This document shows, one piece after another, positions 7,669 to 15,604 of a stretch of DNA of 64,000 bases. This DNA comes from CAVUAN01 sp963739435 (GTDB lineage: Bacteria > Acidobacteriota > Thermoanaerobaculia > UBA5066 > Gp7-AA6). The notes under the pieces are model-generated. The model saw only the letters and a list, made by a program, of their open reading frames with translations, was not told the DNA's origin and searched no databases. How positions within the stretch are numbered: the first letter of the stretch is position 1; each line of letters begins with the position of its first letter. The translations under genes were made by a program, and so were the position numbers. Location of the stretch: positions 252,525 to 316,524 of the forward strand of contig CAVUAN010000005.1 of assembly GCA_963739435.1 (NCBI GenBank). The letters run 5' to 3'.

Positions 7669-8688
7669 TTTGGCCAGGTCGATGATTTCGTTGATCATCT
7701 GGTTGTAGGTGCGGCCCGACTTGCGGGCGGCCATGGCGAACTCGGCGCCGGAGGAGAGCCACGGGTTCGGGTTCGCCTCGATGACGTAGACCGCTCCCGA
7801 CTCGGCCAGCCGCATGTCGATGCGGCCGTAGTCGCGCAGCTTCAGAGCGCGGTAGGCCGCGAGCGCCTTTTCCTGGAGCTTTTGGGTGGTCTCTTCGTCG
7901 AGGTCCTCGACGGGCGCCGACTTAGTCACCTTGTAGGCTTCCGTCTCCTTCTCCCACTTGACCTCTTTGCCGGCGATCTTCGCCATGCCTTCCGGCAGCT
8001 TCGAGAGGTCGAGCTCGATCAGGGGCAGCACCTCGGGGTTCTCGTTTCCGAGGATCGCCGCGTAGATCTCGCGCCCTTCGATGTACTCCTCGATCAGAGC
8101 CGGCGAATCGAACTCCTGGTGGATGTAGTGGATCTTTTCCATCAGCTCCTTGACGCTCCCGACCACGGAGGTCGCGTCGATGCCGATCGAGCCGTCCTCG
8201 GAAACGGGCTTGACGATCAATGGAAAGGAGATGTCGTGCGAATGGTCGAGCTTGCCCCGGTACGACGTCGCGAAGTACGGAGTCTTGATGCCGTGGAAGG
8301 CGAAGATCTTCTTGGCCAGGGCCTTGTCCTGGGCGAGGTAGAGCGCGTGGGGCCCGGCCCCGGTGTAGGCCCGTCCGACGAGGTCGAAGAACGCCGCGGC
8401 GTTCATGTCCATCGTGTCGTCGCCGGCATAGGACTCGGTCAGGTTGAAGAGGAGGTCCGCGTCGAGCCGGGCGACCGCCGTCAGCGACTGCAGCCGGCCG
8501 TCCAGGACATGGTACGAGGGCTCGTAGCCGAGCTTCGTGAGCGCCGCGAAGATCTCCTCGCGGTCGTGCTTTTCCTTCTTGCGCTTTCTCGTCTTCGGCT
8601 TTTCCGGGGCCTCCGGCTCGGGCGTGGCCTCGTCGGCGCCCCAGTCGTCGTAGACGATCACCACCCGCGATCGGGACGCCGCGGTCAT
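7648..8688 (-). CDS. ATP-grasp ligase, D-alanine--D-alanine ligase-like
   Basis: 346 residues. It has an unusual N-terminal insertion rich in Lys, Glu and Pro (~22-44), then LLFNLTESYAGDD and AAFFDLVGRAYTGAGPHALYL, as in Ddl-type enzymes. The ATP-grasp core includes FPLIVKPVSEDGSIGID (~152-168), ALIEEYIEGREIYAAIL (~197) and the metal-binding YGRIDMRLAESGAVYVIEAN (~290-309). It likely joins two amino or carboxylic substrates with ATP, but it lies away from any cell-wall cluster and may not be the housekeeping Ddl. It is downstream of the metallopeptidase gene with a 7-base gap. Its last codons lie in the duplicated hairpin repeat. Confidence 0.83.
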   Translation of the reverse strand: MTAASRSRVVIVYDDWGADEATPEPEAPEKPKTRKRKKEKHDREEIFAALTKLGYEPSYHVLDGRLQSLTAVARLDADLLFNLTESYAGDDTMDMNAAAFFDLVGRAYTGAGPHALYLAQDKALAKKIFAFHGIKTPYFATSYRGKLDHSHDISFPLIVKPVSEDGSIGIDATSVVGSVKELMEKIHYIHQEFDSPALIEEYIEGREIYAAILGNENPEVLPLIELDLSKLPEGMAKIAGKEVKWEKETEAYKVTKSAPVEDLDEETTQKLQEKALAAYRALKLRDYGRIDMRLAESGAVYVIEANPNPWLSSGAEFAMAARKSGRTYNQMINEIIDLAKARYSPA

Positions 8689-8695
8689 CGGTGCC

Positions 8696-9709
8696 TCACG
8701 GCTGTACGAACTTTCCGCGCGTCAGGTAATTCATGGCCAGGGCCGTCGCGTACACGGTGATCTCCGCCAGGTGCTCTTTCTCGAACTTCACGTCGGCGGA
8801 GAGCTTCAGGTCCGCCACACGCGCGCCGATCGACTCGATCAGGGATTTCACGATCGGCCGCTGCACTCCCGTCCAGTAGGTGATCTTGTCGATCATCGTC
8901 TTGCGGTTCTCCTTCAACAGTTCGGCGGCCGGGCGCACGCCCGACTTGCGCCGACGCGAGATCTTGAAAATGTCGCCGAGGTCGCTGTCGAGCGGCAGGT
9001 CGACCGGCAGGCCTTGTTCCTCGAGGGCCTTCCTGTAGAAGTCGGCGACCGTCGTTTCCATCTCCTCGACCGTGACGTCCGTGCGCCCCTGGGGCCGAAC
9101 GGGCTCGACATTCCGGAACTTGCGGGCCATGCGATCGACGTAACGGAGCTTCTTGAGCGCGGCCCACCAGCGGTACTTCTTCCGCCAGTTCGATCGGGGC
9201 GTGACCCAGACCGCGAACGTCTCTGCGAAATCCTCGTCGGGGTGCTTCTGCGCGTACCAACCGGCGATGTGCCGCACGTACTGGCGCGAAAACGGCACGG
9301 GCCGGTACCTTTCGCGGTAGGGGCGCCGGAACGGGCCAAAGAGGTCGCGCCACTCCGCGGTCTTGTAGAGCTCGTAGGCATAGTTGAACGCGTGGCCGGC
9401 TTCGTGCCGCAGATACATGAGGATCTCCCGCGCGTCCTCGAGGTCGTTCATGTCCTTTTCGAGGCGGGCGAGCTGAGGATTGGCCAGATAGAACGGGATG
9501 CCGATGACGGGTTCGCCCGATGGACAGCCCCACTCGTCGGTCAGGTAACAGAGCGGGCGAAACCTCTTCAGGCCCTTGGCGTCGATTTCGCGGTAGAGCT
9601 TCTGGACGAACCGCTCGAGGGGCGAGCCTTCCAGCTTCAGCCCCAACTCTTTGATGGGTTTCTTGAGGATCTCCTGGATGTCTGGCGGGGCTGTCTCGAA
9701 CGCGCTCAA
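8696..9709 (-). CDS. Putative zinc metallopeptidase with HEAGH motif
   Basis: 337 residues from TTG 9709, the only usable start close to the beginning of the conserved region. The zinc motif HEAGH sits at ~101-105 within YLRHEAGHAFNYAYELY. A downstream EDFAETFAVW (~156) could give the third ligand. This HExxH plus E-x-x-E pattern resembles the putative zinc-binding metallopeptidases found beside ATP-grasp ligases. It has no signal peptide, so it should be cytoplasmic. It lies upstream of the ATP-grasp gene on the same strand with a 7-base gap, suggesting a common operon and perhaps making and trimming of one peptide-like compound. That pairing is inference. Confidence 0.75.
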   Translation of the reverse strand: MSAFETAPPDIQEILKKPIKELGLKLEGSPLERFVQKLYREIDAKGLKRFRPLCYLTDEWGCPSGEPVIGIPFYLANPQLARLEKDMNDLEDAREILMYLRHEAGHAFNYAYELYKTAEWRDLFGPFRRPYRERYRPVPFSRQYVRHIAGWYAQKHPDEDFAETFAVWVTPRSNWRKKYRWWAALKKLRYVDRMARKFRNVEPVRPQGRTDVTVEEMETTVADFYRKALEEQGLPVDLPLDSDLGDIFKISRRRKSGVRPAAELLKENRKTMIDKITYWTGVQRPIVKSLIESIGARVADLKLSADVKFEKEHLAEITVYATALAMNYLTRGKFVQP

Positions 9710-9747
9710 TCGATGGCGGCTCTCATTAAGAGTAGCACGGAAGCGGC

Positions 9748-9753
9748 TAGAAT
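9748..9753 (+). promoter_or_regulatory. -10-like TAGAAT before the CDGSH gene
   Basis: TAGAAT lies 31 bases before ATG 9785. The start codon has a good Shine-Dalgarno (CGGAGGAATTC), so this transcript would have a conventional leader of about 24 bases. No clear -35 is visible. Confidence 0.4.
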
Positions 9754-9784
9754 AAACGCTTCGACCACACTCGCGGAGGAATTC

Positions 9785-10000
9785 ATGGCCGACGTCATCG
9801 TCAAGTGCATCCCCAACGGTCCCTACCGGGTCAACGGACCTTTCCAAATTGCGGATCCGAAGGGCAACCTCATCGCCATCGAGGAAGGGCGGTCGGTTTC
9901 GTTGTGCCGCTGCGGCGGCTCTGCCAACAAGCCGTTCTGCGACGGGACTCATGCGCGCAACGGCTTCCAGGCCGACGAAGCCGCGGCCCGGAAGGCCTGA
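9785..10000 (+). CDS. Minimal CDGSH-type iron-sulfur protein
   Basis: 71 residues; the start follows GGAGGAATT. The iron-sulfur motif is LCRCGGSANKPFCDGTHARN (~40-59), giving the CxC...CxxxH ligand set of a [2Fe-2S] CDGSH cluster (here CDGTH). The N-terminal part with RVNGPFQIADPKGNLIAI is the usual short beta region of bacterial mini-CDGSH proteins. The role is electron or cluster transfer in the cytoplasm; partners are unknown. A TAGAAT at 9748-9753 is the probable -10. The next gene may start within or just after its end. Confidence 0.92.
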   Translation: MADVIVKCIPNGPYRVNGPFQIADPKGNLIAIEEGRSVSLCRCGGSANKPFCDGTHARNGFQADEAAARKA

Positions 10001-10019
10001 CGGAAAGCTTCGCGCGGCC

Positions 10020-11294
10020 GTGCTCGCACTCTTTGTCGCCGCGTTTGTTTTCGCGGCCGAAGCGTCTCCGCCGCCCGCGCCGGCTTCCGCAGAGCTGACG
10101 GCGGACTTCGACGGAGACGGGCGCACTGAGACCGCGACGGTTCGCGCGCAAGGGAAATCGGCGCGCCTCGAGATCGCCGACGCGAAGGGCAAGCGCCTCG
10201 CCGCCGCGGACGCGCCGGTGCCGGGGGGCGCCTCGGCCCTCCTTCTGACGGGCGGCGCCCTCGGCAGTCCCGGCGTTCTGATCGAGGTCATCGCCGCCGG
10301 GCCGAACGAAGAGTGCCTCAGCTTCTGGCGCTTTCGAGACGGGGCCCTCACCCGGCTGGCTGCGCGAAACGGAAAGCAGGACCTGCCCGATTGCTCGCAA
10401 CCCGATGGATGGACCGCGAGCTGGGAGAGGACGGCCGAGGACGCGCCGGCCGTCTGGGTTCGCGAGCGCACCCGCCAAACACCTCGCGGTGCCCACCGGG
10501 AGCGGGAGGTCTACGTCTTTTCCGGCTTCACCCTCGATCTGGACCTGGCTCGCTCCTCGGCTGAGATCGCCGGCGTCCCGATCCCCGCCTGGAACGAAGG
10601 GATTCTGTACACGCCGGCGGCCATCGACACGCTCTCGAGCCGGTTCGACCTGACGCGGTTTCGATCGGCGCCCCGGCTCGCCATCCGCACGGACCGGAAC
10701 AAGGGTCTCTTTGCGCTCGTGTTCGAAGACCATGCCGGCCGGCTCGAGGCGCCCGTGACGCACGCAGCTCGGGGCGGCGAGTCAAACGAGGCGGCCTTGA
10801 CCCTCCAGACGGAGGCCGGCAAAGCGTCGGCGCGGGTGACCGTCCGCGGTTCCATCGTCACAGAGGCCGTCGTGTCGGGCATTTCGCCGCGGTGGGACGG
10901 GGGATATCAGCCGGCCAGCCGGTTTACGGGCGGCGCTCTCGAGATCTATGCACGGGCAGAGGACGAAGTCGCGTCCAACGCCGTTGTCGGGCTCTGGGCC
11001 TCGGACCACGGCGAGCAGCTCGCCCTGAACCTGGTTCCGGGAATGCTGGGGTTTCTCGAGATGCGCAAAGCCCAGGTCGAGGTGTCGCTCGATCCCGTGC
11101 CGGCCGGAACGGATGTGCTTCTGCTGCCCCGCGACGGCACAGCCCCGGCCTGGGGGCTCCTCCTGAAGGGCGGGAACAGCTTCGATCGCGTCCCTGTCCG
11201 ATGCAGCGGCCGAAATGCGGGCTCGTGGAGCTGCGAAAAAGCCGGTCCGGCTGAAACGTTTCACCGCGTCGGGGGGCGAATGAATGCGCGCTGA
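10020..11294 (+). CDS. Secreted protein with an N-terminal FG-GAP-like motif, function unknown
   Basis: 424 residues from GTG 10020; an in-frame ATG at 9951 would overlap the CDGSH gene and add a basic N-terminus. A signal peptide (VLALFVAAFVFAAEA) is followed by a Pro/Ala stretch and LTADFDGDGRTETATV, a DxDxDG calcium-binding-like motif of the kind found in FG-GAP/VCBS repeats. The rest is beta-rich without a domain I recognise; two cysteines occur near the C-terminus (VRCSGRNAGSWSC). It may be a cell-surface or periplasmic protein. It is probably cotranscribed with the upstream CDGSH gene. Start choice is uncertain. Confidence 0.7.
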   Translation: MLALFVAAFVFAAEASPPPAPASAELTADFDGDGRTETATVRAQGKSARLEIADAKGKRLAAADAPVPGGASALLLTGGALGSPGVLIEVIAAGPNEECLSFWRFRDGALTRLAARNGKQDLPDCSQPDGWTASWERTAEDAPAVWVRERTRQTPRGAHREREVYVFSGFTLDLDLARSSAEIAGVPIPAWNEGILYTPAAIDTLSSRFDLTRFRSAPRLAIRTDRNKGLFALVFEDHAGRLEAPVTHAARGGESNEAALTLQTEAGKASARVTVRGSIVTEAVVSGISPRWDGGYQPASRFTGGALEIYARAEDEVASNAVVGLWASDHGEQLALNLVPGMLGFLEMRKAQVEVSLDPVPAGTDVLLLPRDGTAPAWGLLLKGGNSFDRVPVRCSGRNAGSWSCEKAGPAETFHRVGGRMNAR

Positions 11295-11326
11295 GCCGAC
11301 TCTGCGCTAGTCTTTGCACAACTTCC

Positions 11327-12556
11327 ATGGAACTTTCGAACCTCGGGCTTCTCGTCCAGACCATCGGCGCCTTCCTGCTGGCGGTGATCCTTCTCTACCT
11401 GTCGCGGGGAAAGGGCAATCGCGTGCTGAAGGCGGCGGGCCTGGCCTATGCCCTCCTCTTCCTCTCGCTCGTGGCCCTGTTCGTTTCCTTCGACTTGAAG
11501 ACGACTCTCGGCAACGTCCCCTACATGTACCTGAAGATCCTCTACATGACAGCGCTGATCGTGGCCGCGCAGCGGATGGAGCAGGACGCGCCGCTGGGCA
11601 AGCCGATGGCGCGCGTGGGAATCGTCGCCCTTCCCGTCGTCTTCGTCATCGTGCTTTTTGCCGGCGACAATTCGCTCTTCTACGCCATCCACATGGGACT
11701 CCTGGGAGTCGGCTGGATCTTCGTGACCGTCCTCATCTTCATGAGCCGCGGTTCCGGCCTGGGCAAGCGGTTCACCGGGCTGCTCTCCGCGGTGACGGCC
11801 ATCGTCCAGCTCGTCTATGTGATCTTCTTCGCCATCTCGGCCAGCCAGTCCGACCGTTCGTTTGCCTTCCTCGCGTACACCGGCTTCTACGACCTCTTCC
11901 TCGAGATGCTCATTGGAATCGGCCTGATCATCTGGGCCATGGAGGACACCGAGGCAAGGCTCGCGACCATCCACCAGCGGGCCGTCGACGACACGCAGCG
12001 CACAAGGCGCCGGGCGCAGATCGATCCCCTGACCGAGGCCTACAACCGGTTCTTCCTGGAGGAGCTGCGCCCGACGCTCGCCAGCGAGCCGCTCGGGGGC
12101 GCCATCGTCCTGATCGACGTGGATGGCCTGAAAACGATCAACGACCTCGAAGGGCACGAAGAGGGAGACAAGGCCATCTGGACGGTTGCCGCGGCCATCA
12201 AGAAGCTCATCCGCGGTGACGACTTCCTCATCCGTTGGGGCGGCGACGAGTTCCTCGTCATCCTTCCCGGCATGGACGAGGAGGTCGCCAAGAAGCGGTT
12301 CTATATGCTTCCCGGCAAGATCGAGGAGGTCCGCCAGTCTCCGCGTGCAGCGCGCGCCTACCGCAAGTTCCTGACGGCGTCGGTCGGCGTCACGCCCTTC
12401 TCGACACGTGTCCCTTTCGACATGGCGATCGAGTCGGCCGACCGGCTCATGTACGAGCGCAAGAAGGCGCACAAGCAGATGCGAGGCACGACGGACTCGC
12501 GCGCCACGCACCGCGACGCGAACGGCCGCGACACGCCCGGGCGCAACACGCGCTGA
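11327..12556 (+). CDS. Membrane-anchored diguanylate cyclase (GGDEF)
   Basis: 409 residues. The N-terminal ~200 residues hold six or seven hydrophobic helices that anchor the protein and probably sense a signal. A short linker with RAVDDTQRTRRRAQIDPLTE leads into a GGDEF domain. The active site reads FLIRWGGDEFLVILPG with GGDEF at ~305-309. RGDD lies exactly five residues upstream and forms the RxxD inhibitory site, so product feedback inhibition should be intact. It makes cyclic-di-GMP from two GTP at the inner membrane. The C-terminal tail is short, basic and disordered. A small cysteine-motif protein follows after 14 bases. Confidence 0.95.
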   Translation: MELSNLGLLVQTIGAFLLAVILLYLSRGKGNRVLKAAGLAYALLFLSLVALFVSFDLKTTLGNVPYMYLKILYMTALIVAAQRMEQDAPLGKPMARVGIVALPVVFVIVLFAGDNSLFYAIHMGLLGVGWIFVTVLIFMSRGSGLGKRFTGLLSAVTAIVQLVYVIFFAISASQSDRSFAFLAYTGFYDLFLEMLIGIGLIIWAMEDTEARLATIHQRAVDDTQRTRRRAQIDPLTEAYNRFFLEELRPTLASEPLGGAIVLIDVDGLKTINDLEGHEEGDKAIWTVAAAIKKLIRGDDFLIRWGGDEFLVILPGMDEEVAKKRFYMLPGKIEEVRQSPRAARAYRKFLTASVGVTPFSTRVPFDMAIESADRLMYERKKAHKQMRGTTDSRATHRDANGRDTPGRNTR

Positions 12557-12570
12557 AAGGACAACCAAAC

Positions 12571-12831
12571 GTGAACTACTACTGGCTCGAGTGCCCGAGC
12601 TGCCGTTGCGAGATCGCGGTCAACACCTCCATCCGGCCGGATCGAATCTCAGGCTCGCTGCGCCGCTGGTCCGCCGACCGATCGACAAACGACGGCCGCC
12701 GGTTCGAGCTGCCGGTTTCCGACTCTCCCCTCACAGTGCCCTGTGTCTGCGGACACCAGCTCGCGCTGCCCGCGGCACCTTCGGCTGTCGGAGCGGAGCG
12801 GGAAGCGGACCTGCGGGTGAAACTGGGATAG
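12571..12831 (+). CDS. Small protein with two cysteine motifs, possible zinc ribbon
   Basis: 86 residues from GTG 12571, preceded by AAAGGACA. ECPSCRCE at ~7-14 and VPCVCGHQ at ~62-69 supply two CxxC/CxC motifs that could form a zinc ribbon. The middle is charged and low in hydrophobic residues. I do not recognise the family. It starts 14 bases after the diguanylate cyclase stop, so it is probably cotranscribed. A heptad repeat array begins 3 bases after its stop. Confidence 0.65.
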   Translation: MNYYWLECPSCRCEIAVNTSIRPDRISGSLRRWSADRSTNDGRRFELPVSDSPLTVPCVCGHQLALPAAPSAVGAEREADLRVKLG

Positions 12832-12834
12832 GCA

Positions 12835-12862
12835 GTCGAGAGTCTAGAGTCGAGAGTCGAGA
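12835..12862. repeat. Heptad repeat array (GTCGAGA type), 4 units
   Basis: Four seven-base words run without gaps: GTCGAGA, GTCTAGA, GTCGAGA, GTCGAGA. The array lies between convergent genes and overlaps the last codons of the Smr-domain gene. The CTAG of its second unit supplies that gene's TAG stop. An opposite-sense array lies on the other side of the Smr gene. Confidence 0.85.
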
Positions 12863-13125
12863 GCTCCGGGAATGAGCACGACGATCGTCGCGCCGGAGCC
12901 GCCGCGCTCCGGCGGAGCATCGAAGAAGTCCACGACGTCCGGCCGGCCTGCGAGCAAGCGTCGCACTTCGGCGCGCCGGACCCCGATCCCCTTGCCGTGA
13001 ATGAGACGCACCTCAGAAAGGCCTGTTGCCCGCGCCTCTCTCAAGTATTCCTCGACGACCGAGGCCACGTCCTCCGGGCGAAAGGAATGGAGGTCGAAGG
13101 AATCCTCGATCGGAACGGCTTTCAC
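12844..13125 (-). CDS. Small Smr-domain protein (MutS2 C-terminal type)
   Basis: 93 residues, starting at GTG 13125. It is essentially a bare Smr domain: SFDLHSFRPEDV near the N-terminus carries the conserved DLH, then LIHGKGIGVRRAEVRRLL holds the HGKG motif, and PERGGSGATIVVL near the C-terminus is the GGxGAT motif. Smr domains nick or bind nucleic acid, often RNA at collided ribosomes or recombination intermediates. The last residues (ALDSRL) and stop are encoded by a heptad array. It is the third gene after the MBL and OsmC genes on the same strand. Confidence 0.88.
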   Translation of the reverse strand: MKAVPIEDSFDLHSFRPEDVASVVEEYLREARATGLSEVRLIHGKGIGVRRAEVRRLLAGRPDVVDFFDAPPERGGSGATIVVLIPGALDSRL

Positions 13126-13160
13126 GACTCTCGACTCTCGACTGTTTCTGGACTCTAGAC
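13122..13160. repeat. Heptad repeat array (TCTCGAC type), degenerate
   Basis: TCACGAC, TCTCGAC and TCTCGAC run from 13122 to 13142, followed by a less regular stretch and TCTAGAC at 13154-13160. The orientation is opposite to the 12835 array, so the two arrays form inverted repeats around the Smr gene. The TCTAGAC unit supplies the TAG stop of the OsmC gene, and the other end overlaps the GTG start of the Smr gene. Confidence 0.8.
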
Positions 13161-13610
13161 TTCCTCGATCGTCACGCTGAGGGGCATGGCCGCCTTCGCG
13201 ACCTTGGAGATGATGCAGTACTTTTCGGCGAGCTGCAGGGTCTTCTCGACGGCGGCGCGTTTCTCCGAGAGCAGCGGCGCGGGAACTCGCGCTCGGATCG
13301 TAGCGGAGAGCATCTTAAAGCCGCCCGCGGGGTCCTTGCCGAGAAGACCCTCGACCGAGATGGACGGCTCCGCGTATCCGACGCCGAGCTTGGCGAGAAA
13401 AATCGCCCACGTGTTGACGAAACAGGCGCCGATGGATGCCACAAAAAGCTCCTCCGGGTTGGTCCCGATGCCGCACCCACCCAGCGCCTTCGCTCCTCCG
13501 ATCGGAACCGAGAGGTCCCCCTGCGGCAAGCGGATCGCGCCGCAGCCCAGGCCATCGCCCGACCAGGTCGCCGCAATCGTGAACTTCTGAGGCTCTTCCG
13601 CGTCTGCCAT
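13155..13610 (-). CDS. OsmC/Ohr family peroxiredoxin-like protein
   Basis: 151 residues from ATG 13610. The family's two reactive cysteines are probably the one in GGCGIGTNPEELFVASIGAC (~45) and the second in SIGACFVNTW (~62). The domain length is normal for OsmC-type thiol peroxidases, which reduce organic hydroperoxides with a reactive and a resolving cysteine; the subfamily (OsmC, Ohr or YhfA-like) is not resolved. It lies 11 bases after the MBL hydrolase and just before the Smr gene, forming a three-gene operon. Its stop codon TAG comes from a heptad repeat unit. Confidence 0.88.
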   Translation of the reverse strand: MADAEEPQKFTIAATWSGDGLGCGAIRLPQGDLSVPIGGAKALGGCGIGTNPEELFVASIGACFVNTWAIFLAKLGVGYAEPSISVEGLLGKDPAGGFKMLSATIRARVPAPLLSEKRAAVEKTLQLAEKYCIISKVAKAAMPLSVTIEEV

Positions 13611-13621
13611 GTCTTCCCCCG

Positions 13622-14554
13622 TCACCCCTTCGGGGCGTAACGCTTCGTTCCCCTGACTTCCTGCTCGGTGAGCTCGATGTTGCGCTGCGCGAACTGGTCG
13701 AACCACTTCCACGTCGCATACCGCTTGCGGTGCTCGGCGAGCACCCACTCGACGAGCTCCGGCCCCTGGCGGCCGTCGCGGATCGCCCGCTCGACGCCGG
13801 CGCGCAAGCCCGCCACGTAGTCGCGGAAGAACCGCACGTCGAGGGCTCGTGCGAGATCGCCGTGGCCCGGCACGAAGGCCGCCGCCGGGAAATCCGCGAG
13901 AAACCCGTCGAGCGTTGCCGCCCAGGCGGCCGTGTCCGCGTCGATGCAGTTGGGGACCGTGTTCCTCCACACGAGGTCGCCGCCGAAGACCACCCCGGCC
14001 TCGCGCAGGACCACGATCGAGTCTCCTCCGGTATGGCCGGGGCGCGTCCAGATCTCGGCCTTCCGATCCCCGAGCCAGACCGTCAGGCCTTCCCGGTGCG
14101 TGACCTCCGGCAAAACGAGGCCCGCGAGCATGGCGCGGTCCTGCGGAGTGATTTCCTTTCGCCACTTGAGGTTCTCGGTGCGCATCCAGGCTTTCACGTT
14201 CTCGTGCGCCACGAGGACGGCGCCCGCCCGCGCGAACACGGCGTTTCCGCCGACGTGATCGAGGTGGTAGTGCGTGTTGACGGCCCAGCGCACCGGCAGC
14301 TTCGTGCGCCGGCGGATCTCCGCGAGAAGCTCCTCGGCCGCTTCCGGCGCCGCAAACGTGTCGACGACGAGGACGCTCTCGCTGCCCACGATGAAGCCGG
14401 CATTTCCCACGGACGCCCGGTCGCCGTCCTTTGCGATCGCGGCGAACACGCCCTCGGCCACCGGAACCACCGAAAAGTGCGTCGGCCCCGGCTCCTCCGC
14501 CGCCGCCATTGCCGAACCAGAGGCAAGGAGAAGGGCGGCGACGAGGTTTCTCAT
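13622..14554 (-). CDS. Secreted metallo-beta-lactamase-fold hydrolase
   Basis: 310 residues with a signal peptide (residues 1-19). The MBL zinc motif is THYHLDHVGG (~94-103). Further ligands come from RPGHTGGDS (~171) and GGDLVW, and from PGHGD (~230). Subclass B3-like or QuinoproteinMBL-like hydrolases share this layout; the substrate is unknown and antibiotic hydrolysis should not be assumed. A TAGAAT at 14569-14564 ends 9 bases from the ATG with no Shine-Dalgarno, suggesting a leaderless or near-leaderless transcript. It is the first gene of an MBL-OsmC-Smr operon, divergent from the alpha/beta hydrolase. Confidence 0.88.
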   Translation of the reverse strand: MRNLVAALLLASGSAMAAAEEPGPTHFSVVPVAEGVFAAIAKDGDRASVGNAGFIVGSESVLVVDTFAAPEAAEELLAEIRRRTKLPVRWAVNTHYHLDHVGGNAVFARAGAVLVAHENVKAWMRTENLKWRKEITPQDRAMLAGLVLPEVTHREGLTVWLGDRKAEIWTRPGHTGGDSIVVLREAGVVFGGDLVWRNTVPNCIDADTAAWAATLDGFLADFPAAAFVPGHGDLARALDVRFFRDYVAGLRAGVERAIRDGRQGPELVEWVLAEHRKRYATWKWFDQFAQRNIELTEQEVRGTKRYAPKG

Positions 14555-14563
14555 GGCGGCCTG

Positions 14564-14605
14564 ATTCTACTTTCGCCTGGCCGATTCGCCCCGCCGGCAC
14601 ATAAT
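14564..14605. promoter_or_regulatory. Divergent -10 boxes between MBL and alpha/beta hydrolase genes
   Basis: The minus-strand TAGAAT at 14569-14564 ends 9 bases before ATG 14554. The plus-strand CATAAT at 14600-14605 ends 6 bases before ATG 14612. Neither start has a Shine-Dalgarno sequence, so both look leaderless. The gap between the genes is only 57 bases. Confidence 0.5.
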
Positions 14606-14611
14606 CCTTTC

Positions 14612-15604
14612 ATGCCGAGCAAGAAGGCGGTCCGGCGCTCGCTCGCGGCCGTGCTGGGCAGCGGCGTGTCGTACCTCGGCGGCTCCTGGCTCGCTGCGCG
14701 GTCGCTCTCGGAGCGCCTGCTCTCGGCGCGCGGCTTGAAGCCCTTGACCGCCCGCCGGGAGAACCTGCTGGCGGCCCTGACGCGCGCTGTTCCCGTCGCC
14801 CTGGACTTTCGCCACGCCGGCAGCGCCCGACACCCCGTTCCGCTCGCCGCGATCTTCGCCTCCCCCGGGGACGCGGCGGCGCGGCCCACGCTGCTCTTTA
14901 CGCACGGAAAGGGAGGCAGCGCCGCGGAGTGGCAACCCGACGCGCTGCGCGCCCTCGCCGCCGGCTACAACGTGCTTCTTCCCGAGCTGCGCGGACATGC
15001 TCCGAGCGGCGGGGCGTTCGTGACCTACGGCCTGCTCGAGAAAGAGGACCTCGCCAACGCCGTTGCCTGGGTTCGGAACCGATTTGGCATCGACCCCGAC
15101 AGGCTCGGAGTGCACTCCTGTTCCGCGGGCTCGGCGATTGCGCTCGAGTTTGCGGCGCTTTCGGGGGGCGTCCGGGCCATCTGGCTCGAGTCGCCGTTTG
15201 CAGAACCGGCCGCGATGGCGCGCCACTATCTCTCTCGCGCGACGGGCCTGCCGGGCCCGATCCTCTATCTGACGAGCCGTTGGGCCGTGCGCCGCGCCCT
15301 GAAACGGGTCCAGCGCGATCTGGGGCCTTCGGAAGAGCGGCTCCATCTTCTCGACCCGGCTCTGGCTCTCTCGAGGATCTCGTCCCGCGTGCTGCTCGTC
15401 TACGGCGAGAAGGACCAGCTCGTACCGCCCCGCTTCGTCCGCCGCCTCGTCGCCGCGCTGCCTCCGGGCAGCGAGGTCTGGCGCACACCGGCCGGGCACT
15501 GCCACCACGACGACCAAACGTTGAACGTGCTGCCGGCTGAGTACGAGCGAAGGTGGAAGGACTTCTTCGGCCGCAATCTCCCAGTCGGAGAGCCCAAAGT
15601 CTAA
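14612..15604 (+). CDS. Alpha/beta hydrolase
   Basis: 330 residues. The N-terminus has a short hydrophobic stretch that may be a membrane anchor. The fold is visible as LLFTHGKGGSAAEWQPDAL (oxyanion region, ~94-112), LLPELRGHAPSGG and the nucleophile elbow VHSCSAGSA (~167-175), where Ser replaces the usual first Gly of GxSxG. The acid is in VYGEKDQLVPP (~264) and the histidine in PAGHCHHDD (~300). It probably acts as an esterase or peptidase-like hydrolase with unknown substrate. Its end overlaps the convergent rlmN stop by 4 bases. Confidence 0.85.
   Translation: MPSKKAVRRSLAAVLGSGVSYLGGSWLAARSLSERLLSARGLKPLTARRENLLAALTRAVPVALDFRHAGSARHPVPLAAIFASPGDAAARPTLLFTHGKGGSAAEWQPDALRALAAGYNVLLPELRGHAPSGGAFVTYGLLEKEDLANAVAWVRNRFGIDPDRLGVHSCSAGSAIALEFAALSGGVRAIWLESPFAEPAAMARHYLSRATGLPGPILYLTSRWAVRRALKRVQRDLGPSEERLHLLDPALALSRISSRVLLVYGEKDQLVPPRFVRRLVAALPPGSEVWRTPAGHCHHDDQTLNVLPAEYERRWKDFFGRNLPVGEPKV

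Noticed and set aside
12835..13160. Heptad arrays considered as CRISPR repeats or tRNA-linked attachment sites
   Set aside because: Units are seven bases without spacers, no cas genes are near, and there is no tRNA or integrase.
13730..15604. Plus-strand frame spanning the MBL gene and the hydrolase as one long protein
   Set aside because: Only the part from ATG 14612 encodes the hydrolase; the upstream half is antisense to the MBL gene.
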